Below are positions 8,917 to 16,982 of a stretch of 64,000 nt of DNA, one piece after another. The position numbers and the translations under genes were made by a program. The stretch is taken from NCBI GenBank assembly GCA_019423125.1, contig JAHZBZ010000007.1:1-64000 (forward strand), given 5' to 3'. The notes under the pieces were generated by a model that made no database searches, had not been told where the DNA came from, and saw nothing but the letters and a program-made list of their open reading frames with translations. Position 1 is the first letter of the stretch. Each line of letters begins with the position of its first letter. Source of the stretch: Bacillota bacterium. GTDB taxonomy: Bacteria > Bacillota > Clostridia > Christensenellales > Borkfalkiaceae.

Positions 8917-10257
8917 TTATCGGGATGCATACCCTGTCAGCGACAGCGAGAAGACGTCCGCGCCGTCATCGTCTACGCGCACGTCTTCGGAGACGTCCAC
9001 GCCGCAGACGGCGAACACCCGCGCGCCGCACGCGAGCACGGGGAGAAAGTCGCGCTCCCTGCGCGCGATCTTCTTGTCGATGAGATAGTCCTTGAGCTTT
9101 TTCGTGCCGCCGCCGAATTTGCGGATCACGTCCCCCTCCCGCCGCGTGCGGAACACACAGCCTTCGGGAAGTTTGCCCGCGTCCAGCACGAGCGCGCCCG
9201 TCTTTTTCCCGCGGGAGACTTCGAGCGTGCGGCCGCCGAACGCAAAACTGCCCTCGGAAAAGGGATATTCTCCGCGCGGCGACGCCTGCGGCAGATAAAA
9301 GGCGACACAGTCATACTCGCGCACGGCGCGAACGCCGCACGGCAGCGAGATGCCCGTCCCCGCCCGCTTTTGACACAGCGCGGCGGCCTGTTCGAGGTGC
9401 ACGAGCGTGACGTCCTTGGTCACGCCGAAGCGCGAGAGCGCAAAAAGCGCGGCACGGAAGAAGAGCGGCCGCGGCGCGTCTGCGGCGATGAGGAATGCCC
9501 CGTCCTCCTGCGAGAGATATTTTTCGGAAAGGGTGCAGAGAAACTCCTCGTCCTCGTGCGCGATGCGCGAAAAGCGGAAGAGCGCCCGCTCGCAGGCGGG
9601 AAAGCGCTCTCTTGCGCGCGCGAGCACTTCGCGGCGCAGAAAGTTGCGGTCGTACGAAATGTCCGCGTTTGTCGCGTCTTCGCAGTGCGCGAGGCCGCGG
9701 TCCGAAAGATAGCGCGAGATCTCCTCTTTGGCCGAGGAGAGAAGGGGCCGCACGATGCCCTTGCCCGCCCCTGCGGGCGCAGGCTCGCCGAGGTTGCGCG
9801 CGAGCTCTTCGGCGGGATAAAAGTCGCGGATGCCGCCCGCGCCCGCGAGCGAACTGCCGCGGAACAGGTTGAACAGGACGCTCTCCGCGTTGTCGCCCGC
9901 GTGGTGCGCGGTCGCGACGAGGTCGCATTCGGAGAGCACTTTGAGAAAACAGGAATAGCGCACGCGGCGCGCCGCCTCTTCCAGCCCGACGCCCCACTGC
10001 CCCGCAAGGGCGGGGACGTCCTCCGAAAAGGAGTACAGCTTCACCCCCCGTTCCGCGCACAGCGCGCGCACGAACGCGCTGTCCGCGCGCGATGCCGCGC
10101 CGCGGATGCCGTGCTCGACGTTGACGGCGCAGACGCGCGCGCCGAGGCCTTCCGCCTCGCAGAGGAGAAGGTCAAAGAGCGCGACCGAATCGCCGCCGCC
10201 AGAGAGCGCGACGCAGATGTTTTTTCCGCGCAGGCGCGCGGCGCCGAAAAGTTCCAT
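8917..10257 (-). CDS. tilS: tRNA(Ile)-lysidine synthase
   Basis: The enzyme uses ATP to attach lysine to C34 of the minor tRNA-Ile so that AUA is read correctly, an essential step. The PP-loop SGGGDS is at residues 19-24. Later segments EHGIRG, ATAHHAGD and RNFLRREV are typical of TilS, and the C-terminal half has the family's all-alpha and tail domains; 446 residues is normal. The start is fixed by an in-frame TAG six bases before the ATG. There is no ribosome site. Instead a full sigma-A promoter ends six bases before the ATG, so the mRNA is probably leaderless unless it is read from clc upstream. Confidence 0.93.
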   Translation of the reverse strand: MELFGAARLRGKNICVALSGGGDSVALFDLLLCEAEGLGARVCAVNVEHGIRGAASRADSAFVRALCAERGVKLYSFSEDVPALAGQWGVGLEEAARRVRYSCFLKVLSECDLVATAHHAGDNAESVLFNLFRGSSLAGAGGIRDFYPAEELARNLGEPAPAGAGKGIVRPLLSSAKEEISRYLSDRGLAHCEDATNADISYDRNFLRREVLARARERFPACERALFRFSRIAHEDEEFLCTLSEKYLSQEDGAFLIAADAPRPLFFRAALFALSRFGVTKDVTLVHLEQAAALCQKRAGTGISLPCGVRAVREYDCVAFYLPQASPRGEYPFSEGSFAFGGRTLEVSRGKKTGALVLDAGKLPEGCVFRTRREGDVIRKFGGGTKKLKDYLIDKKIARRERDFLPVLACGARVFAVCGVDVSEDVRVDDDGADVFSLSLTGYASR

Positions 10258-10263
10258 GGTCTA

Positions 10264-10292
10264 AGTATAGCGCAAACGCGCCGAGAAGTCAA
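10264..10292 (-). promoter_or_regulatory. Sigma-A promoter placed for a leaderless tilS mRNA
   Basis: TTGACT (10287-10292), 17 bases, TATACT (10264-10269), then six bases to the ATG at 10257. The normal start point, seven bases after the -10 box, is the A of the ATG. The -35 box overlaps the clc stop codon. Confidence 0.75.
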
Positions 10293-11566
10293 TAGAGCGG
10301 CTTGGGAAGGCGCGGAAGTTTGTTCTTTTTTGCGATCTTTTTGACGACGTGCGCGACGATGTCCTCGCGTACGCGCTGGTCGTACACCGAATGCCCGAAA
10401 TTGAACAGATACGCCGCGATGCAGGCGATCGCCGCATACGGGAGCATCCCGCCGCCGAAGATCTCACAGCAAAGCAGAACGGGCGCAAAGACGGTGTTGG
10501 TCGCGCCGCCGAACAGAGCCGCATAGCCGAGGCAGGCGGCGACCTCCGCGGGCAGGCCGAACAGCCCCGAAAGCGCCGCGCCGAGGCAGGCGCCCGCCGC
10601 GAAAAGCGTGGTCACTTCGCCGCCGAGAAAGCCGACGGACAGAAACGCCGCCGTGAACAACAGCTTGACCACCCAGTCGTAAGCATAGACCTGCCCGCCT
10701 TCGACGGCAAAGGAGATCAGGTTGGTGCCGAGGCCGCTGTAACGTCCGCCCGTAAGATACAGAAGCGCCGCGAGCAGAAGCCCCGCCGCCGCCGCGCGGA
10801 CGTATCCGTTGGGCACTGCGGCGGCGAAAAAGCGCGCGAGGTGTTTGCGCGCGAGGCAGAAAAACAGCCCCGCAAGCCCGCACAGAGCGCCCAGCGCAAA
10901 CAGGCGCGCAAGGAGCGAGAGGTCGAGCGCGGGGGAAAAGGCGACGGAGGGTGCAAAGTGCGTCAGCCCGCACAATCCCGCCGTGTACCATGCGGAATAG
11001 GAGGCAAACGCCGCGGGGATGAGCGCGCGCAGGCGGATGCCGCCGACGATGGTCACTTCGAGCGCGAAGAACAGCGCGCAGAGCGGGGTGCCGAACAGCG
11101 CGGAGAAGCCCGCCGCCATGCCCGCGATCAGAAGGATGCGGTCCGCGCCCGGAACGGGGACGTGCTTTCCGATGTTGCCGCCGATCGCCGCGCCGATCTG
11201 AATGCCCGCGCCCTCTCTGCCCACGCTCGCACAGAACAGGTGCGCGCCCCAGGTGCCCGCGAACTGAAAAAACACGCTGCGAAGCTCGAAGCCCTTGCGC
11301 TCGCCGCGGCTCGCGCGGAAGACGGCGCGCATTCCGAGCCCGCCGCCGCCCAGATTTTTGAGCATGGCGACGGTGAGCACCCCCACCGCGGGCAAAAGCC
11401 ACACATACACCTTAAAATGTGCCATTCCGAACGCGGAAAGACATTCGATGCCCTTGCCGAAGATCCCGCCCACGGCGCCCACCGCGACGCCGACAAGCGT
11501 GCCGAGCACCGCAAACATCAGGGGCGAGAGCGTCGCCTGCAACGGTCTTTTGAGTCTGTCTTCCAT
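10289..11566 (-). CDS. CLC-family chloride (or fluoride) channel/antiporter
   Basis: This 425-residue polytopic membrane protein has the CLC selectivity motif GREGAGIQIG, containing the gating glutamate, and the later GFLGGEVTT segment. About a dozen hydrophobic helices are visible. CLC proteins move chloride, and one branch exports fluoride in exchange for protons. The first motif here, LGGGGLGM, is not the classic GSGIP, so substrate is uncertain. I looked for a fluoride riboswitch upstream and saw none. The start has GAAGGGGAG before the ATG. Confidence 0.82.
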   Translation of the reverse strand: MEDRLKRPLQATLSPLMFAVLGTLVGVAVGAVGGIFGKGIECLSAFGMAHFKVYVWLLPAVGVLTVAMLKNLGGGGLGMRAVFRASRGERKGFELRSVFFQFAGTWGAHLFCASVGREGAGIQIGAAIGGNIGKHVPVPGADRILLIAGMAAGFSALFGTPLCALFFALEVTIVGGIRLRALIPAAFASYSAWYTAGLCGLTHFAPSVAFSPALDLSLLARLFALGALCGLAGLFFCLARKHLARFFAAAVPNGYVRAAAAGLLLAALLYLTGGRYSGLGTNLISFAVEGGQVYAYDWVVKLLFTAAFLSVGFLGGEVTTLFAAGACLGAALSGLFGLPAEVAACLGYAALFGGATNTVFAPVLLCCEIFGGGMLPYAAIACIAAYLFNFGHSVYDQRVREDIVAHVVKKIAKKNKLPRLPKPLY

Positions 11567-11718
11567 AAATTGCTCCCCTTCCCCCTGCCTTTCGGCAATA
11601 ACTTGGTTTCCGTGCTTTATTTTAAATCATTTGCCGCAAGAATGCAAGTTATTTTGCCGCATCCGTCGCCGTGCGCACGCCCCTTCTCAATCTTTCGGCG
11701 CAAAAATCCGCAAAGCTA

Positions 11719-11747
11719 TTGCAAAGCGCGGAGTTTTGTGCTATAAT
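11719..11747 (+). promoter_or_regulatory. Sigma-A promoter of the glucokinase gene
   Basis: TTGCAA, 17 bases, TATAAT; a leader of about 55 bases precedes the ATG at 11810. Confidence 0.8.
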
Positions 11748-11809
11748 CCATATAGTACAGGCTTTCGGTGACAGGCTCGGCGAACCGAAATTATTTGAGG
11801 AGGACGATC

Positions 11810-12778
11810 ATGAATTATTATGCAGGAATCGATCTTGGGGGGACCTTCATCAAGATCGGCATCATCGACGAGGAGGGCAATATCCTCGTAAAGGACAAGA
11901 TCCCGACGGGCAAAGAACGCCCCTACGGCGAGATCGCGAAGGACATGGCAGACTGCGTGCTCGATCTCGTGCGCCGCGCAAACATCGCGCGCGAGGACCT
12001 CAAAGCCGCAGGCATCGGCTCGCCCGGCACCATCGACAGCAAAAACGGCGTCATCGTCTATGCAAATAACATCAGCTGGAAAAAAGTTCCGCTCGCCTCC
12101 GAAGTGGGCCGCTACCTCGGCGTGCCCGTGACCGTCACCAACGACGCGAACGCGGCGGCGCTCGGCGAGAGCTTCACGGGCGCGGCGAAACAGTACGCTT
12201 CCAGCATTCTGGTCACGCTCGGCACGGGCGTCGGCGGCGGCATCGTCATCGACGGAAAGCTGTTCGAGGGCAACCGCTCCGCAGGCGCGGAGATCGGGCA
12301 CATGGTCATCCGCATGGGCGGAGAAAAATGTACCTGCGGCAGAAAGGGATGCTTCGAGACCTACGCCTCCGCGACCGCGCTCATCCGCCAGACCAAGCGC
12401 GCCATGCTCAAAAACCCCGACAGCGCGCTCTGGAGCATCTGCCCCAACATCGACGACGTGGACGGAAAGACCTCCTTCGACGGCATGCGCGCAGGCGATA
12501 AGACGGCGGAAAAAGTGGTCAAGAACTACATCACCTATCTCGCGGAAGGCATCGTCAACCTCATCAACATCTTCCGCCCCGACGCGATCGTGCTCGGCGG
12601 CGGCGTGTGCGCGGAGGGCGACAACCTGCTCGTCCCGCTCAAGCGCAAGATCGGCCGCATGATCTACGGCGATCCCAAATACGCGCCCGTTCGCATCGTC
12701 GTCGCACAGCTCGGCAACGACGCGGGGCTGGTCGGCGCCGCGGACTTTGCCCGCCAGCGCGTCCTCAACAATCTTTAA
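11810..12778 (+). CDS. glcK: ROK-family glucokinase
   Basis: Cytoplasmic ATP-dependent glucose kinase at the entry to glycolysis. The ATP motif GIDLGGTFIKIG is at the N-terminus. GSPGTID and the catalytic TNDANAAALGE follow. The ROK signature with its zinc site (CTCGRKGCFE) and the late GGG motif PDAIVLGGGV are present. The start was moved to 11810 because GAGGAGG precedes that ATG and the protein then begins at the first strand. The 322-residue length is normal. The gene is flanked by its own promoter and terminator. Confidence 0.92.
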   Translation: MNYYAGIDLGGTFIKIGIIDEEGNILVKDKIPTGKERPYGEIAKDMADCVLDLVRRANIAREDLKAAGIGSPGTIDSKNGVIVYANNISWKKVPLASEVGRYLGVPVTVTNDANAAALGESFTGAAKQYASSILVTLGTGVGGGIVIDGKLFEGNRSAGAEIGHMVIRMGGEKCTCGRKGCFETYASATALIRQTKRAMLKNPDSALWSICPNIDDVDGKTSFDGMRAGDKTAEKVVKNYITYLAEGIVNLINIFRPDAIVLGGGVCAEGDNLLVPLKRKIGRMIYGDPKYAPVRIVVAQLGNDAGLVGAADFARQRVLNNL

Positions 12779-12784
12779 AGCGCA

Positions 12785-12818
12785 GGGCGCAGGCCGAACG
12801 GCCTGCGCCCCTTTTTTT
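12785..12818 (+). terminator. Rho-independent terminator after glcK
   Basis: A perfect 11-bp stem GGGCGCAGGCC / GGCCTGCGCCC with loop GAAC is followed by C and seven T residues. Confidence 0.92.
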
Positions 12819-12894
12819 ACACCCGCGCATCCTTGCGCGGGCATTTCTGTTTAAAACCGCCGCCGCAAAAAACGCGCGCTTTGCGCGATTTTCT

Positions 12895-12931
12895 GAAAAG
12901 CGCCGCCGCGGGGCATCCCGCGGCGGCGCTT
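12895..12931 (-). terminator. Terminator after the YbaK gene
   Basis: A perfect 15-bp GC-rich stem (12898-12912 with 12917-12931) is followed on the minus strand by TTTTC, 28 bases past the stop. Confidence 0.65.
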
Positions 12932-12958
12932 CCCCTCTTCCCTGCGAGAGAGGGCTTT

Positions 12959-13444
12959 TTATTCTCCTTTTTTCGCGAGCGGCGCAAAGCCCGCCTGCAC
13001 GAACGACGCGAGGTCGGCGGGAGACAGGCACATCTGAACGCCGCGCCTGCCCGCGCTGACGTACATCTTTTCCAGCGCCTGCGCGCTCTCGTCGAGAAAG
13101 GTGCGGAAGCGCTTTTTCATCCCGACGGGCGAACAGCCGCCGTGCACGTATCCCGTGAGCGGCTCCAGCTCCTTCTGCCGCAGCATGGAGACGGACTTGA
13201 CGCCCGCCGCCTTCGCCGCCGCCTTGAGATCGAGCTCGCCGCAGACGGGCACGACGAACACGAGGTGCTCGCCCTTGTCCGACACGGTCACCAGAGTCTT
13301 GAATACGGACGCGGGGTCCTCGCCGAGGCTCGCCGCCACCTGCTCCCCGTCCGTGATCTCCGCCGAATAGGTCACCGACCCGAAGGGGATCTTTTTTGCC
13401 GCCAGAAGGCGCATCGCGTTTGTCTTGTCCGCGCTTTTTTCCAT
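12959..13444 (-). CDS. YbaK/EbsC-family aminoacyl-tRNA deacylase
   Basis: This 161-residue protein matches the YbaK family, which removes cysteine wrongly loaded on tRNA-Pro. Recognisable parts are NAMRLLAAKKIPF at the N-terminus, EQVAASLGEDPASVFKTLV in the middle and GYVHGGCSPVGMKK with the conserved GGxSP-like turn. The start at 13444 has GAGGAAAAG upstream and overlaps nothing. It lies 10 bases after the M16 peptidase gene and is probably transcribed with it. Confidence 0.9.
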   Translation of the reverse strand: MEKSADKTNAMRLLAAKKIPFGSVTYSAEITDGEQVAASLGEDPASVFKTLVTVSDKGEHLVFVVPVCGELDLKAAAKAAGVKSVSMLRQKELEPLTGYVHGGCSPVGMKKRFRTFLDESAQALEKMYVSAGRRGVQMCLSPADLASFVQAGFAPLAKKGE

Positions 13445-13454
13445 AGTCTTTTCC

Positions 13455-14648
13455 TCACTTTCCGATGTAGAAGATGCGGCGCAGCGAAAGGCTGATCTTG
13501 CGCCAGCACTTGGCGAGCGTCTCGTTCGTGAACGTGCCGCTGAAGGCGGCCTCCTGCGAGAGCGGGAGCACTTCGCCCAGGTCCGACCACGCGTCGACGT
13601 AATGCGCGCACAGCCGCTCGGGGCTGTCCGCCAGAAAGACGAGATTGTCATAGAGATACGGCCGCACGAGCGCACAGAAATCGGTGTGCTCCGCCGCCTC
13701 TTCGAACTCGTCGATGAGCGGCTCGAAACGCTTGCGATCCTCCTTTTTGATGTAGGTCAGCCAGGAAAAGACGAGCTCGTCGCCGCGCACGCTGTAATTG
13801 CCGTCCACAGAATAGAACTGAAAGCCGTGCTCGTCGAAAAAGCGGAAAAACGCCGCATCCAGCCCGTCGAAAAGCCCGTTGCGCAGCCAGAGCGCCGCCA
13901 TCTTGAGGCGTTCGTCGGCATGCTCGACGTGGTAGGTCACGAGCACCTGCAATTCCCTGCCCCTGCCGATGCGGTTGTATTCGCGCGTCTCGCGCTCCTC
14001 TTCGCGCGCAGGGGTCTTTTCGAGCGTGCACAGCGGCATTTTTCCGAAACTTTCGCGCACGGCGGCGGCGTCCTCTTCCGAAAACGCGCCCGTGAGAAAA
14101 AGGCGCATCCCGCGGTTGAACAGCCGCTCGCGCATCTCGTCGATCTCCTCGCGGTCGGTACGCTCGAGCACCGCGGAACTGCCGAGGATGGGCTCGATGT
14201 AGCGCGAATCGAACCAAAGCTCGCGCAACACGTCCGCGGGGCGGGAATCGTAGAAATTTGCCTCGAAGATCTCGTTGCGGATGACGGGCAGAACGCGCTC
14301 GTATTCCGCGTCGTCGTACTCGCGCTGGGAGAGCATGTCGAACAAGAGTTCGAGCTGCGGGCGGAACACCTCGGGACGGCAGGAAAAATTGAAGCACATA
14401 TAGTTGACGGCGGTGTAACCCATGATCTCCGACCCGCGCGAGGTCATCTCCGCGTTGATCTCCTTTGCCCTGCGCGCGCCCGCGCGCTCGAAAAAGAGAT
14501 GCTCGACGAGATGCGCCACCCCGGGCGTGCCTTCGGGCACGAAGGGCAGGACGATCGAAAACGCGACGCTGTTGAGATGCGGCGCGCGAAATGAGAGCAG
14601 TTTTGCACCGTTTTCCAGAGATTCGGTGCGCTCTGCGGAAAAATCCAT
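13455..14648 (-). CDS. M16-family zinc metallopeptidase (insulinase-like)
   Basis: The protein has 397 residues. The inverted zinc motif HLVEH is at residues 46-50 and the third ligand Glu126 sits in IRNEIFE, at the usual distance. An Arg/Tyr-containing second half follows, so this should be an active single-chain M16 peptidase. Substrate is unknown; bacterial relatives degrade peptides in the cytoplasm. The start at 14648 has CGGGAGG upstream. The promoter lies at 14711-14739 and the leader holds a strong hairpin. Confidence 0.88.
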   Translation of the reverse strand: MDFSAERTESLENGAKLLSFRAPHLNSVAFSIVLPFVPEGTPGVAHLVEHLFFERAGARRAKEINAEMTSRGSEIMGYTAVNYMCFNFSCRPEVFRPQLELLFDMLSQREYDDAEYERVLPVIRNEIFEANFYDSRPADVLRELWFDSRYIEPILGSSAVLERTDREEIDEMRERLFNRGMRLFLTGAFSEEDAAAVRESFGKMPLCTLEKTPAREEERETREYNRIGRGRELQVLVTYHVEHADERLKMAALWLRNGLFDGLDAAFFRFFDEHGFQFYSVDGNYSVRGDELVFSWLTYIKKEDRKRFEPLIDEFEEAAEHTDFCALVRPYLYDNLVFLADSPERLCAHYVDAWSDLGEVLPLSQEAAFSGTFTNETLAKCWRKISLSLRRIFYIGK

Positions 14649-14665
14649 GATTGCCTCCCGTTTTC

Positions 14666-14698
14666 GCCGCCCGCAAAGGCCCTGCCTTTGCGGGCGGC
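14666..14698 (-). promoter_or_regulatory. 15-bp perfect hairpin at the 5' end of the M16 mRNA
   Basis: GCCGCCCGCAAAGGC and its exact complement are separated by three bases. The stem begins about six bases after the predicted transcription start and ends 18 bases before the ATG, so it could protect the mRNA end or attenuate. It lacks a clear U-tract. Confidence 0.5.
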
Positions 14699-14710
14699 AA
14701 AACAAGTGTT

Positions 14711-14739
14711 ATTGTAGCACACGCGCCACCTTTTGTCAA
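14711..14739 (-). promoter_or_regulatory. Sigma-A promoter of the M16 peptidase-ybaK operon
   Basis: TTGACA, 17 bases, TACAAT on the minus strand, about 60 bases before the ATG. Confidence 0.85.
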
Positions 14740-14806
14740 GCCGCCCCGCGTTTCGATCCCCCGCCGCAAAAGCCCGGGACGCGATACCTCTTTCAGTAAA
14801 AAGTCT

Positions 14807-14908
14807 GCGAACACAAGCGCTTCCCTTTCCCCTGCAAACGCACGCAACGGCGCGGTTTTTGCGCGGAAAAAGCCGCCTATTTTTCCTCCCTGCCGACAAG
14901 TTCGTCCA
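14807..14908. repeat. 102-bp direct repeat, distal copy with a decayed XRE gene end
   Basis: This copy is identical over 102 bases to 14957-15058, exactly 150 bases away. It carries the 3' end of the XRE repressor gene (DELVGREEK then stop), but upstream of it the frame no longer encodes a helix-turn-helix. It is therefore a gene fragment left by duplication. Confidence 0.88.
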
Positions 14909-14956
14909 TCGAGAGCCTAAGTCGCGAGGGGAACACCTCCCTCAAAAAAGAGCGCC

Positions 14957-15058
14957 GCGAACACAAGCGCTTCCCTTTCCCCTGCAAACGCACGCAACGG
15001 CGCGGTTTTTGCGCGGAAAAAGCCGCCTATTTTTCCTCCCTGCCGACAAGTTCGTCCA
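14957..15058. repeat. 102-bp direct repeat, proximal copy at the xre 3' end
   Basis: This copy includes the last codons and downstream region of the intact XRE gene. The 48 bases between the copies are unique. Confidence 0.88.
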
Positions 15059-15242
15059 ACGAGAGATGAAAGAAGTCGGCGATCGCGATCAGCTGCGCGA
15101 TGGACGGCTCCGTGTAACCCGTCTCCCAGTGAGACACGGTCTTATAACTGATCCGCATGAGATCGGCGAGCTGTTTCTGCGTGAGCCCCTGCTCCGTGCG
15201 CAACATCTTGAAGTTTTCTTTGAAAAGGCTCTTTTGTTCCAT
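15027..15242 (-). CDS. XRE-family transcriptional repressor
   Basis: A 71-residue single-domain regulator. The Cro/CI helix-turn-helix spans residues 15-55 (GLTQKQLADLMRISYKTVSHWETG) followed by EPSIAQLIAIADFF and the DELVG end common to small XRE proteins. Two palindromic sites lie just upstream of its own gene and suggest autorepression. Its 3' end is duplicated downstream. No partner toxin gene is adjacent. Confidence 0.9.
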   Translation of the reverse strand: MEQKSLFKENFKMLRTEQGLTQKQLADLMRISYKTVSHWETGYTEPSIAQLIAIADFFHLSLDELVGREEK

Positions 15243-15254
15243 GCCAATATAGTA

Positions 15255-15299
15255 CTCAATTTTTGAGATTTTTACTTGATAATCTCAATAATTGAGATT
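15255..15299. promoter_or_regulatory. Two operator-like palindromes upstream of xre
   Basis: CTCAATTTTTGAG (15255-15267) and AATCTCAATAATTGAGATT (15281-15299) share the half-site CTCAA and have centres 29 bp apart. They lie 13-57 bases upstream of the XRE start, as expected for autoregulation. The rest of 15300-15510 shows no gene. Confidence 0.65.
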
Positions 15300-15510
15300 A
15301 AAATGGAAGTTGAAAGCGCCGCAAGAGAGAGAACCGAGCCGAGCGGCAAGCTTGCTTTTTCGGACTGCGGGCTTTTCTGTCGCGAGGCGGGCCGCCGCGC
15401 TTCCCCGAGGCGGAAAAGCCGAGAGCGCGGAGCAGAACGGACCGCTCCGCCTTCTTCCCTGAAAAAAAGATGAAAGCATTGGGCGCAGAAGAAACCGTCG
15501 CGTTTTTCCG

Positions 15511-15538
15511 AAAAGAAAAAGCCCCGAGAGCTCGGGGC
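15511..15538 (-). terminator. Terminator of spo0A
   Basis: An 8-bp stem GCCCCGAG / CTCGGGGC is followed on the minus strand by TTTTTCTTTT, 16 bases after the stop. Confidence 0.9.
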
Positions 15539-15554
15539 ACGGAAAACAGGTTTT

Positions 15555-16307
15555 TCAGCCGTTGGCGAGATTTTCGAGAATGAGCTTGTCCGCGACCAGC
15601 GCGATGAACTCGCTGTTGGTCGGCTTTTCGGTGCCGAGATACACGCGCACGCCGAACACCGCATTGATCGCGTCCGTGCGCTGTCTGTTCCACGCCACTT
15701 CGATGCTGTGGCGGATGGCGCGCTCCACTTTGCTCGCCGTCGCGCCGAACTTCTCCGCGATGCGCGGATACAGCTGTTTCGTGACGTTGTTGAGAATGGA
15801 AGGCTCCGCGACCGCCATCTTGATGCCCTCGCGCAGGTATCCGTAGCCCTTGATGTGCGGCGGAATGCCGATAGAAATAAAGATGTTGCTGATCTTCTCG
15901 TCCAGTGAGGGAAGAGCGCGCTGTCTGCGCGATTCCTCCTCTCCCCTGCACGCCTCGCGCAGGCGCGCTGCAACCACTTCGGGCGATACGGGACGCATCA
16001 TGTAATACCGCGCGCCCTTGGACATCACCTGCGAGACGATGGAGTCGTCCGCAAAACTGCCCGTTACCAGCACCTTGCCCTGCCAGCGCATCTCGCGCAG
16101 CTTGTCCAATACGCCGAACCCGTCCGTCCCCTTGAGCACGAGGTCGACCACCGCCGCCTGCGGCTGGTGCCGCGCGATGAGATCGAGCCCCTCCGTTCCG
16201 TCATCACTCTGCGCGCAGACGTCAAAGCCCGCACCCCTCAGCGCCGAGCAGAGCTCTTCCGATGTCTCTTTCGCACTCTCCAGCACTACCACTTTTGTCC
16301 CTTTCAT
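15555..16307 (-). CDS. spo0A: Stage 0 sporulation response regulator Spo0A, with an atypical receiver
   Basis: This 250-residue DNA-binding regulator is the master switch for sporulation. The phospho-acceptor Asp55 is in AAVVDLVLKG. The C-terminal DNA-binding domain has the Spo0A signatures GIPPHIKGYGYLREGI and ATASKVERAIRHSIEVAW. The receiver is unusual: the paired acidic residues at the N-terminus read Glu10-Ser11 (KVVVLES) instead of Asp-Asp, and the conserved Lys before the cis-Pro is Arg105 (MMRP). Both normally take part in magnesium binding and signalling. The ATG at 16307 was chosen over a TTG seven codons upstream. Single gene with promoter and terminator. Confidence 0.94.
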   Translation of the reverse strand: MKGTKVVVLESAKETSEELCSALRGAGFDVCAQSDDGTEGLDLIARHQPQAAVVDLVLKGTDGFGVLDKLREMRWQGKVLVTGSFADDSIVSQVMSKGARYYMMRPVSPEVVAARLREACRGEEESRRQRALPSLDEKISNIFISIGIPPHIKGYGYLREGIKMAVAEPSILNNVTKQLYPRIAEKFGATASKVERAIRHSIEVAWNRQRTDAINAVFGVRVYLGTEKPTNSEFIALVADKLILENLANG

Positions 16308-16346
16308 TTTTCTTCCCGCTCCTTTCAAAGGTCATTGACGGATTCT

Positions 16347-16375
16347 ATTATAGCCGATTGAAAATCTTTTGTGAA
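16347..16375 (-). promoter_or_regulatory. Sigma-A promoter of spo0A
   Basis: TTCACA, 17 bases, TATAAT. Two sequences one base from the 0A box (TTTGTCGAG and TTTGACGAA, about 16425-16443) lie further upstream and may allow autoregulation. An 11-bp GC hairpin near 16511-16536 and otherwise low-complexity sequence fill the rest of 16376-16754. Confidence 0.75.
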
Positions 16376-16754
16376 GCGATTATTATACAGAATTTTACTA
16401 ATTTTTTACAAAGTCATCACTATTTTTGACGAAATTTGTCGAGCGTCAAAGAGGAAAAAAGAAAAAGCGCCGCCTCTGGCGCGAAAGGGAGAAAGAGGGC
16501 GAGCGGACAGCCGCCGCGGCGATTTCGCCGCGGCGGAAAAAAGAAATGACGGGTAGCCTGTAGCGCAAAAGGGCAAAAGCGCCGCGCGGCTCTGTTTATC
16601 TTTATAAAAAACGGGTGTGCGCCTTTTTGAGGTTGCCTTTTTGCAGGCGTATGTCTTTTCTCGGGCGGGCACATTCTTCGCCGGCGGGCTCTTTTTTGCA
16701 GGCGCGTTCCGCAAGGAAAGTTCTTCAAATCTCCCCTCTTTCTGCGCTATTCTA

Positions 16755-16779
16755 TAAAAAAAAGCGGGCTTGCGCCCGC
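16755..16779 (-). terminator. Terminator of the tRNA-Arg gene
   Basis: GCGGGC / GCCCGC stem followed on the minus strand by eight T residues, directly after the encoded CCA end. Confidence 0.88.
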
Positions 16780-16783
16780 GCCT

Positions 16784-16860
16784 TGGTCTACCTGCGCGGA
16801 TTCGAACCGCGGATCTCCAGAGTCGGAGTCTGACGTGTTATCCAGCTGCACCACAGGTAG
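16784..16860 (-). tRNA. tRNA-Arg (anticodon CCG)
   Basis: The 7-bp acceptor stem CTACCTG / CAGGTAG, a short D arm, the anticodon loop CTCCGAC and the T arm CGCGG-TTCGAAT-CCGCG all form. The anticodon CCG reads CGG. The discriminator A and the CCA end are encoded. A TATAAT box stands just upstream. Confidence 0.95.
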
Positions 16861-16982
16861 ATTTTTTTCATTATAGCAGATTTGCGGCAAAAAGGAAAGG
16901 AAAAACGCACACCCGCCGAAAAAAATCCGTATAATGAAAGTACAGCCCCTGCGTGGGGCGGACGACAAAAGAGGAAACGGCT

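Noticed and set aside
11567..11718. Fluoride riboswitch before the CLC gene
   Set aside because: I searched for the conserved motif blocks and saw none, so the transporter is left as CLC-type without a stated ion.
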